A stretch of DNA of 14,644 nucleotides from positions 50,989-65,632 of the forward strand of contig QAXH01006073.1 of NCBI GenBank assembly GCA_004335635.1. The letters run 5' to 3'. Under the pieces are notes generated by a model. The model saw nothing but the letters and a program-made list of their open reading frames with translations, did not search any database and had not been told where the DNA came from. The position numbers and the translations under genes are program-made. This stretch comes from Chloromonas sp. AAM2 (Eukaryota; Chlorophyta; Chlorophyceae; Chlamydomonadales; Chlamydomonadaceae). Position 1 is the stretch's first letter, and every line of letters starts with the position of its first letter. Shown one piece after another: positions 1 to 7,729 of the stretch.

Positions 1-1408
1 ATGTGCCCATTGTGCCGGTGCATCCCCATGCAGGATGAGCAGGACAAGGAGATGTCGGTTGAGCCCATGGAGTTCCAGATGGCCACTCTCATGCAGTTCG
101 CGGTGCAGGACTTGGTCAGCAAGGGACAGTTCGTTAAGGTGAGGAAGAGACCGAAGTAACAGAATGGACAGGAGTTTCACGAATCAGAGGACTATTTATA
201 CATATCCATAATCTTCAGTTTATTTCCTTTCTCTTTTCATTTCCATTGTCGAGGTGAGTACGAAATAATGGTAGCAATGGGTGGAATGATGTGTCAGGCA
301 GGGTGGGATGGATCGAGGGGTGTGACAAGGGCTGCATGAGGGGTTTGACAAGGGCTGCATGAGGGGTGTGACAAGGGCTGCATGAGGGGTGTGACAAGGG
401 CTGCATAAGGGCTGGGATGAGGGATGCCACACGGGGCAAGGAAGGGCCTAGTCAGCAAGGGACAGTTCGTAAAGGTGAAGGGAAGGAGGTTCAAGCTCAT
501 TTCAGCCGCAGCACCATTGGCCCATGTCAACAACAGCCAGAACACATGTGAGTCGAAGCTCATTCGGTAGAAACGTTTCCGGACTGATGATTACTCTTTC
601 AAAAGGCCGTTTTCAATCGTATCGTCGTTTGAAAGGGTGATGGACACATGTGCTTGTCGTTGGGCGTGTCCTTGGCCTGGGCAACCATCATTGGGGTTGT
701 GAGGCAGTGTGAAACCAGTGTGTGAGGTCACCTTTTTGAGGAGTTTGCATTCACAGAGTTAAGCTGAGCGCGTCAAGTGTATGGGACACCATGTTTTATT
801 TGGGAGTGGCCTCCATGTTTTGAATGGTTTTGCATTACAACAGTAACCAACATGCACTGCTTGTGTTTTCGCAGATCCTCGGCCTGGGCAACCTTCAGGC
901 GATTGATTACTCTCTGGATGAGCGCGTTGGTGCCATCATGGCCGAGGAAAACAACTACGTGTATTTCCTGGGACACAAGCTGGGTGAGTGACCGCACCAT
1001 ACTGTAATGATAATCATAACGAATTAAAAAGAATCAGTCAGAGTTAGTAGTAGTATCATCAGTCGTGCGTAGGGTGTTGATGCTGGCTGATGCGGTGCCA
1101 TAATGGTTGCAGGTGTGGGTAGGAATCAGTGATGTAGATTTCAGATCTGAAAAGTTTGATTTTGGAGTCTCACATAGATAGTGTAGTAGGCGTGGGTAGG
1201 AATGTGTGTGGGGGGGATGGGTGCGATGGATCGCCTGACTTCAATCCAATGTGGTATCCCAGTGGGCGGACCGCACAGAGATGGCAAGCGAGAGAGGGAA
1301 GGGGGGTTGGGTGAACCAACTTCAATGTTGCATGGGGGTTGGGCTTAACCACCCGGCCTCCTTTCTCACGCCGACCGGCGTCCCCTTTCTTTCTTTCTTT
1401 CTTCCTTC

Positions 1409-1467
<59 letters not shown>

Positions 1468-3062
1468 TCAAACCAATGTCAATGGGACCAGCGTCCAAGG
1501 TTTGGGTCATGCGGAGTCATGCCGGGACAGGTTTGGACAGGAATTGTTGGGGTCTGTGCGCAGTACGCATATACTGGCAACCCGCGCCCAAGTCCCTAGT
1601 GCTGCCGACTGCTCGTCCCATCTGTCACTTTTGTATCAATTCCGGTTCTGCTCGTTGTCCTTGCAGATGCCACCTATGTGCGCGCGCTGCGGGCGACCGT
1701 CAAGATCACCCCCGGAGACGGAACGCACTACGAACTGCTGCCGCGCGCCGGATTTAATGACGTGAGCGGGCAGATGCAAGCCACACATGCACGCATACAG
1801 GCCACAAATTCTTGCTGACAGGGCTTTCAACAAGGGCGGATCAAACTCAGAAGGTCTCAAACATCATTTGTCTATAGGCCATTCCATGTTGCAAAGGGAA
1901 CCGAGGGGTGGATTGCAGTTTAGACCCATGCATGTCAGCATGCCACCCTGTAGCGTCGCATTGGCCAGCATTGTCAAGGGCCCTGTTTGTCTTGTTATCA
2001 CGGGCGTAGCAGGGGCTACTCCATTAGTTTAGGAATCTGTCTCCTTGCACAGACCCAACCAGTCAAACAAAGTTACAAACAGTGACAAACAGTGCAGATG
2101 CAGCAGCGTGTACATGTGTGCCAAATGCCATTGATTCCCTGCATTTACTTTTTCCGCTGTGTAATGCTGCCAAACCACCATGTAACGCTGTTGGTGCGCA
2201 GGCGTCCATCTACCACCCGGGCCTGAACCCCCTGCACCCCCGGGACCCTTCGCGCAACCTGGCTGGGCTGGGGGCAGGGCGCATGGCAGCACCCAAGGCG
2301 TGAGTGGGGAAGAGGCCCATGCTATGATGCCACCATGCCGTTGCCAGCTTGCACTGCCGTTGCCAGCACGCTGCTGAGTACTGCAATTGTGATTACATGT
2401 TGTGCCACTTGCGTAATTGTGCCACTTGCATAATTGTGACTACATTGTGCCACGTGCATAACGTTTGCCTGGTCCACCCTGTCGCATACGATGAGGATAT
2501 GGTGGAGGGTTTTTCACGTGATCCATTTCGCAGCCGAGGACAAATGTCCCGCATGCTCATGCATACAAGTATTGATTGAAAGTGCTTTGATAATAATATA
2601 ATTAAACTGGGATAGTCAGTTACATATGTGTGTGTGTCTGCTGCAGTCTTGAGCCGGGCGAGTCATGGTACGCGGAGCTAGCTGTTCGGTGGCACAACCA
2701 CATGTGGGCGACTCCCATGTTTGGGGATGGAGAGCCGTTTATACCAGATCTGGATAACAAGGTACGGGAATGGACAACAACATTCTGACTATTGCGGCCC
2801 TAGAACAGATTCGCAAGTACCAGCTCTGTTACCACACCAGAGGCGACCACGTCATACAAAGCAAGGCAGGAGGAAAGATAAGCTTAGATACTGCATATCC
2901 TGCACACATGCAAAGCTTACAATCCTGCTGCATTTGTGCATTCCACGTGTTTCGTGCCTGCCATTTGTGCCGTTACTACTGTTTCTGCTGCAGGAGTATC
3001 AGAGCACTGAGGAGGGCGCTGCTCTGATGGCCAGCCTAGAGGGGCAACAGCAGGAGGAGTGA
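1..3062 (+). CDS. Unrecognised protein, C-terminal six exons (5' end probably outside window)
   Basis: Six exons join without a phase error: 34-138, 875-983, 1667-1761, 2202-2299, 2647-2761 and 2994-3062, ending in TGA. Introns start with GTGAG or GTACG and end in GCAG or GCAG-like acceptors. About 196 residues are visible. They include the strings YVYFLGHKLD, HYELLPRAGFND, SIYHPGLNPLHPRDPS and WYAELAVRWHNHMW, and an acidic, Gln-rich tail ending QQQEE. There is no signal peptide, membrane helix or catalytic motif that I recognise, so I give no function. It is probably soluble and intracellular. The frame is also open upstream from an ATG at position 1, but CCCCATGCAG at 25-33 reads well as a 3' splice site, so the gene probably extends to the left. 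Codon use is GC-rich at third positions, unlike the introns, which supports real coding. Its 3' end faces the lectin gene at 5392. Confidence 0.72.
315..406. repeat. Tandem repeat, 4 x 23 bp, intronic
   Basis: Four consecutive 23-bp units (315-337, 338-360, 361-383, 384-406) begin GAGGGG and end GGGCTGCAT; the second unit differs by one base (TTTG for TGTG). A degenerate partial unit follows. It lies in the intron after the first visible exon of the left gene. On the minus strand it produces a chance open frame of repeating Cys-Ser-Pro-His-Pro residues, which is not a gene. Confidence 0.9.
447..480 (+). repeat. Diverged copy of an exon end and splice donor (source 111-144)
   Basis: Bases 451-470 are identical to exon bases 115-134, and the match continues through AAGGTGA, so the copied segment includes the 5' splice site. 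The copy sits 336 bp downstream in the same intron. Using it as the donor would retain the intervening DNA, which has an in-frame stop (TAA at 157-159), so it is a decoy or relic, not an alternative coding exon end. Confidence 0.85.
670..690 (+). repeat. Diverged copy of the start of the second visible exon (source 877-897)
   Basis: The 21 bases match exon bases 877-897 at 19 positions, with a 13-bp identical core (GGCCTGGGCAACC). The copy is 207 bp upstream in the intron. The acceptor is not kept: the copy has GTGT where the real exon has GCAG. A weaker match of a few more bases (TGCTTGT) lies just upstream in both places. Confidence 0.65.
1385..1469. repeat. (CTTT)n microsatellite
   Basis: About 85 bp of nearly pure CTTT tetranucleotide repeat, interrupted once by CTTCCTTC, lies in the intron between exons 875-983 and 1667-1761. 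It is pyrimidine-rich on the sense strand of the host gene but about 200 bp from the acceptor. Open frames of Phe-Leu-Ser or Lys-Glu-Arg repeats across it are artefacts. Confidence 0.97.
2385..2464. repeat. Degenerate short tandem repeat (about 17-18 bp unit)
   Basis: Units of the form ATTGTGCCACTTGCATA recur three to four times with substitutions in the intron after exon 2202-2299. Just upstream, GCCGTTGCCAGC occurs twice. No gene function is visible. Confidence 0.6.
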
Positions 3063-3154
3063 TAAGTGGTCGTTTGTCCTGAGCCGACATTCCTGATGCA
3101 AACAGACAGGCACCACGGTAGCTTGACACTGCTGGATAGCTGCGCCTGTCCTGT

Positions 3155-3159
3155 TGTAA
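3155..3159 (+). terminator. Candidate poly(A) signal TGTAA for the left gene
   Basis: TGTAA, the standard chlorophyte nuclear poly(A) signal, lies 93 bases after the TGA at 3060-3062. It is the first TGTAA after the stop. A second follows at about 3319. Confidence 0.55.
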
Positions 3160-3445
3160 GCAGCGTGTCAGACATTGCAACATTGGATACAGTGGACGGG
3201 CCTAGCGGGGCACCGGGAGGAGCAAGAATTGATTTTTAGTGTCCTGTGCCGGCTTTCCTGTCAACAGCATGCAAACCACGCCCATGCACAGCCATGCACG
3301 GGAAGGCGACCACTGGGTGATGTAAGAAGGACAAGGCAACAACATTACGTTGTCGTCACTGCATATGGTCGAGTGCATTGAGCTAGAACATAGGTCCACA
3401 TATATGGTCCACATAGTGGGGGCCGAGTGCACTGAGCTCGCACAG

Positions 3446-3537
3446 TAGCAAGCCATGCAGAGACGAGGTTGGATGCCGTCATGCCCAGTTCTGAGCAACA
3501 AGAAGGAACGAGATGCAACGAGAGTCAAAGGGACAAC
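3446..3537 (+). repeat. Dispersed repeat, copy 1
   Basis: The segment begins TAGCAAGCCATGCA and contains TTCTGAGCAACA and CAAAGGGACAA. The same order of blocks recurs at 10532-10670, with a partial copy at 9208-9250. The best-matching part is the first 57 bases or so. On the complementary strand both fuller copies can be read as a peptide around DGIQP, but the reading is short and differs between copies, so I treat this as a non-coding repeat family (SINE- or MITE-like, unproven). Confidence 0.7.
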
Positions 3538-3695
3538 CGGGTTGGATTGGAATGGGTGTGCTCAGCGTCTAGAAGAGCTGCTAGCGTTCATGCTTAGTGC
3601 ATGTAGTGTCATGTCGGGGCTCTGAAGCACTGTGGCCATGCCAAGCAGCCCGTCGCGCGGCTTGCCAGCCTTCACACTCGATATGGGGCCTCTAC

Positions 3696-3784
3696 TGTAA
3701 TCTTGATGTACGCCCACGGCTCACGGTCCTGTTATGCAGCCCATTGATATACGCTAGCTCCAGGCCTAGTGTAATCTTGATGTA
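3696..3784 (+). repeat. Direct repeat, 15 bp, twice, 74 bp apart
   Basis: TGTAATCTTGATGTA occurs exactly at 3696-3710 and 3770-3784. The flanks are also loosely alike. Each copy starts with TGTAA. Nearby, 3366-3446 holds a loose duplication around CGAGTGCATTGAGCT / CGAGTGCACTGAGCT. The wider stretch 3540-4450 shows no convincing exon. Confidence 0.75.
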
Positions 3785-4490
3785 TGTAAGCTTCAGGTCT
3801 AAAGTTGCCTGAGGGCGATGTGGCCGCGCTAAGACCCGGGTGTGAGCTAGCAAACACTGACCAAGAACAAACAAACCCACTCACACTACGTCGTGTGTGG
3901 CAGGGCAGCCACAGCAATGAAACAGCAGTCGCATGATGGCTTGTGTGACTCATCACGTGGTTGACTGTGCACGCCAGGGTCGCAATCATTGCTGATCATG
4001 GTTTTCAACAACGAGATCGCCGTGTGATGTGGTGGTGTGACTTCTATTGCCTGTTGTTTAGGGTCCAGTGGTGGCCAGAGTTTTGTTGTCTCCCTTGCCC
4101 TTGCTGACAGACAGAAGCCCTCGTGTAATAACAACACTGCTGGCTAACCGCTGCTTTCTTAATTCAGGGCTGCAATGCTGAAGGGTTCGTTTGACGTTTG
4201 CAAGACTCTCCTCGCCTGTTGAAACCAAGGACTGTGAGTGTTTGTTCCACTGAGACTGAGCAACCGCAGCAGATGCTTGTACTCATACTGATGATGATAC
4301 TCATATTCGTGGCACGAAACAAGGGTCGAGTCGAGCACCCCAGTTGAGACTTTTGCGTGGGACAGCCTCCTATAGATTTGAAAAGGAATTATTCAAACTG
4401 CTCTGTTAGCCCATGGACCTGAACTCCTCAAGACCATGAACTCTTGCAAGACCATGGAGGAAGAGGCTACTCGCTGCATGCCAACCTCAG

Positions 4491-4760
4491 GCCCAGGGCT
4501 CAGACCTGTTTGTGCGTGTGGGCAGGCCAGAGAAGGAGATACCACACCTTGTGAAGCAGTTGGGCAGTGCGGCATTCAACTCGTGGGCGGTGGACTTCTC
4601 GCGGGGGTTTTACTCAGGAGATGGCTGGCAGCTTGGTAGGACCCATAACCTTGTGTGGGTGAGTTGCCTCTGTGATGTGTTTTTGTTGCAGCAAGACGAA
4701 GTGGCTGTCAGGGGCACAGTCTTCTGGCAAGGGCACACTAAGAGGGTTTCCAGGAGTTAG
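4491..4760 (+). pseudogene. Cryptochrome/photolyase-like exon relic
   Basis: After CCTCAG at 4485-4490 an open segment reads GSDLFVRVGRPEKEIPHLV. This matches the pattern of the DNA photolyase/cryptochrome N-terminal domain (a GSDL-VRxGxPExxLPxL helix-strand unit), closest in style to CRY-DASH. A second segment after TTGTTGCAG (exon start 4692) reads QDEVAVRG then VFWQGHT, which fits the next part of that domain (an EV-xEE helix, then a W-G-T strand). The two segments do not join in frame through the visible donor at 4636: that join leaves a one-base overhang and reaches a stop. The second segment also ends at TAG 4758-4760, and no further domain exons follow. It is most likely a decayed fragment or a duplicated piece. 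The family assignment rests on a short motif only. Confidence 0.38.
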
Positions 4761-4844
4761 CAAGTGAGTGGGGCTACCCGCCCTTCAAGCCAACGTTGAC
4801 ATCACACCATTCCACCCTTGGAATGTGTGTAACATCAATGTATG

Positions 4845-4849
4845 TTACA
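4845..4849 (-). terminator. Candidate poly(A) signal TGTAA for the lectin gene
   Basis: On the minus strand this is the first TGTAA after the lectin stop codon, about 545 bases downstream. Such a long 3' UTR is plausible in green algae but unconfirmed. It would extend the transcript close to the cryptochrome-like relic. Confidence 0.3.
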
Positions 4850-5346
4850 CGAGTATAGGTCAGAAAGGACCTGGTCTGGACCAGCCATTTGTGCCTGAAT
4901 GTACGTCTCATAGCATCCGAGATAACAGGGCCTAGACAGAAAGTGGGCTATGCACAGCCAAGAGCCTATTGCCAACGCACAACAGTGCCACAAGTCCTGA
5001 TAAAAGGAAATCGGGAGAATTTTGAAAACCCCTTGTCAATCTAATCACCTGTCCCTGCACCACGTGATGCTATCAGAGGACAACGACACTGATATGGAAC
5101 AGACTGACGCCTCAACACAGTCACTGCATGTACATGCTGGCCTAATGTAAAAAAGCGTTGAGAAAAAGCCTAGCTGCGCCGACGGCCCCACTTGCACACG
5201 TGCTCTTGTGTGTATGGCATTTGGCCGGAGTAGCACGATCAATGATTGGTTGCATCAATGGTCAACAGATGCTTCACTCAATGAAAAGAATCAGTATGGT
5301 GTTGTGCACATTGACAATGGTGTTGTGTACATAATGCGTATGCGCC

Positions 5347-5432
5347 GGCCACCAGCAAACCACATGCACGGTTTCTGGCGGTTACTGAACATTACTGACT
5401 GCTCACTGCGGGCCTCCAGCAAACCACAGGCA
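5347..5432 (-). repeat. Duplicated 22-bp segment at the lectin gene 3' end
   Basis: Bases 5347-5368 (GGCCACCAGCAAACCACATG...) match 5411-5432 at about 20 of 22 positions. The upper copy is the coding sequence for the last conserved Cys of the lectin domain (VVCW-RP). The lower copy lies just beyond the stop codon in the 3' flank. Between them, TTACTGA occurs twice. Confidence 0.8.
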
Positions 5433-7690
5433 GGCGTGCCTCACAGCTGCGCATGGCCATCCCATCAGCACTGCTCACGCATGTGCACATGCCCTGCATT
5501 TCAGGACCGTTTGCAGTCACCCAGCATTGAGCATCTGCATCACCCTTAGCCTCCCCACATAAACCTTCAACCATGTGACGGCCGGTTTCCATGAGGCTGC
5601 CATACTCCCCAAGCAGGGACCCACGTGATGCACAGAAGATAACTGCTTCTGACTGGGTCATGGGTGTGGAAAACAGCTCATAGACGTACTGGGATGCCTT
5701 GAGGGTTGGAGAGGCAAGAGTCTGTAGCAGCTTGCGGAGGGGTGGCGCGTCAATGGGAAGGGGCAGGGTAGGGAGCCTGCATGTGCAAAGAGCATGAACA
5801 TACATGACATAAAAAGACGTTCGTGATAAGTGTGGCTGGTCATGTGTGAGGTAGTGAACGCTATCTGCAACAGCCTACAGGACAACATGCAAACAGTACA
5901 AAAGTGCGGTGCCCATATGGAACACAACATGCAGATACGCACACACAAGTTGCACGTCCTGCTGTAGACGCATACAAACGCATTAACATGGATAAGATAA
6001 CACATTATGTGCTGGATTGCATACTCACTCACGGCAATGACGACACGGATGACAGCGGGGCAAGAGGGTCGGTGATTGTGGGTGGGAAGTCTGCGACGGA
6101 CGTTTCCTCAGACGATTCCTCAGATGATTCACGTGATGGTTCCTCAGAAAGCTCAGCTGATGACTCCTCAGCACGTGATGATTCCTCGACTGACGTTTCT
6201 TCAACTGACGATTCTTCCTCGGTGGTTGGTGATGGTGGTGGTGGGCTGGACGGGTTGATAACAAACCATGGGGCAGGGCTAGGAGACAGGGCAGGGGATG
6301 GAGAGAGCGTAGGGGATGGAGATGGTGGTAGCGTAGATGGTGGTGGTGGTGGTGGTGGCGGGGGCATGGGGGAAGGTACCAAAGAGGGGTCGATTGGAAG
6401 GGGTGGCGGTGATGGGGATGGAAAGAAGAGGTCAGGGGATGGGGACAGCATCTCTGGGGATGGGGATAGCATCTCCGGGGATGGGGACAGCATCTCTGGG
6501 GAAGGAGACAGCATCTCTGGGGATGGTGACAGGACGTCAGGGGATGGAGACGGGGAGAGGAGGTCTGGGGATTGTGTTGGTGGAGGCGGTGGTGGTGGTG
6601 ATGGGGAGGGAGGTGGGGGGCTTGGGGAAAGCAGGGGAGGTGGGGATGGAGTCTCCAGTGTTCTCTCGACCCAGTTGCACAGCTGGGGGCAGGCAGGGCA
6701 CAATGAAACACGTATCAGTTGCTGTGCTTTTGCAGCGGATAATTCCCAAATCGTGCTTGTCAAATCGTGACAAGGTGTGATGCCACTTTGCTGCCTGTGT
6801 GAAGCGCACGTGCAAACACTTTTACTCTCACACATGCACGCATGCCCTTGTTGTGGCCGTCGTAATTGTTGGGAAAGAGAAACCAGTCACCACGTGTGTC
6901 TGCACAAGGCAATCAATTCCCAAAAGACAGCATGGGCCATCTTGAACACACCTGAACTTGGCCTTGGCGGTTGGTGGCAGTGGACACTGAACCGGAGGCA
7001 CATTTCAAAAAGCCGATGTCCCATTTGCGCGCGAACCATGGCTGTGGCCTGAGTGCAGTTCCAAAAATCCATGAGGGAGAGTCTTTTTCCAGCTCCAGTA
7101 CAGGCTGGTTTCCCAGGGGCTGGTCAATCCAGAGCTCGAAGTACGAGCGACGGTCATCCTCGATGCCTGATTGGCTACGCGTAGGGAGCGCAGGCCTGAC
7201 AAATCGCACGTGGCTCACGTTGCAGCTGCACAAAACGCGTAAGCAAGTAAGATTGAGGAATCATCTGCAGGAGCGTGAATTGCAACATTTGCAGACCGGC
7301 ATCGCGCAATGGACATTTATTGAATGCACTGAGGTGGTTCAAGATTTGAGTGCAAAGAACTTTCCAGAGCTTATCCAGAGCTTCTGGCGCTCACCCGAGC
7401 CATGTAGCCAGCATCCAGCGAGCGTCTTCCTGGAACCTGAAACGCTTACGCATGCGCTGGTTGAAGCCAATTTGCAGGAAATGCCTGTCGTAATCTTGGG
7501 CCAGCCATACACGGTATCCTTGGACGCGTGTCGGAAAGTTGTCCAGAAGGTATTGCAGATAGAAATTGTTGGTCCCAGCTACTGGCAACGGAGGTGTCTC
7601 TGCCGCGGGAGACGGCTGAGCCCTGACCACAGCTGTGAAGGCCAACAATATTGTGGAGAGCAACACGCGTACAATGCTGGATCGTAACAT
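5392..7690 (-). CDS. Secreted Ser-Pro-rich (HRGP-type) protein with a C-type lectin-like domain
   Basis: Four exons join in phase: 7690-7395, 7225-6952, 6682-6033 and 5776-5392 (TAA at 5394-5392), about 534 residues. Residues 1-24 form a signal peptide (hydrophobic core LLSTILLAFTAVV, likely cut after VRA). Residues 25-190 form an unrecognised globular region containing one N-glycosylation site (CNVS). Residues about 200-342 are a Ser-Pro/poly-Pro stalk of algal cell-wall type. Residues about 343-386 are Glu/Ser-rich. Residues about 433-530 form a C-type lectin-like domain (YELFSTPMTQSEAVIFCASRG, CW, SCEARLPVVCW) with the usual spaced cysteines. No EPN/QPD or WND calcium-sugar motif is seen, so sugar binding is doubtful. 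An in-frame ATG at 7729 would add 13 residues; I prefer 7690 because the signal peptide follows directly. The third exon may instead start at 6721 (also in phase). Likely role: extracellular matrix or cell-surface recognition (inference). Confidence 0.78.
6033..6682 (-). other. Ser-Pro stalk plus Glu/Ser-rich segment (exon 3 of the lectin gene)
   Basis: This single exon encodes runs of (SP)n and poly-Pro followed by a strongly acidic Ser/Glu segment (SSVEETSVEESS and similar). Ser-Pro repeats are the classic substrate for prolyl hydroxylation and arabinosylation in volvocine and other algal wall glycoproteins (family knowledge). The reverse complement is Gly/Asp/Ser-rich and stays open for up to 288 codons, which is a compositional shadow, not a gene. 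The GTGAGT donor at 6032 leaves phase 2, matched by the next exon. Confidence 0.75.
6435..6539 (-). repeat. Coding tandem repeat, 5 x 21 bp
   Basis: Four good 21-bp units start at 6435, 6456, 6477 and 6498, and a decayed fifth starts at 6519. On the coding strand each unit encodes a seven-residue block, SPSPEML or a variant (DVL, DLL flank it). The high DNA identity between units points to recent replication slippage within the stalk exon. Confidence 0.92.
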
Positions 7691-7729
7691 GACGCTACGC
7701 CTGCGAAAGGACGTGGGATGTTGGAGCAT

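Noticed and set aside
215..563. Minus-strand frames rich in Cys-Ser-Pro-His-Pro repeats
   Set aside because: They are produced by the intronic 23-bp tandem repeat and overlap the plus-strand splice donor region; no supporting signals.
1251..1757. Plus-strand open frame of 168 codons across the CTTT repeat
   Set aside because: It is dominated by microsatellite-encoded Phe-Leu-Ser repeats and enters exon 1667-1761 out of the coding frame supported by splicing.
5904..6770. Plus-strand open frame of 288 codons, Gly/Asp/Ser-rich
   Set aside because: It is the reverse complement of the Ser-Pro/Glu-Ser exon. The opposite strand has matching splice sites, a signal-peptide exon and a lectin exon in phase; this frame has none of these.
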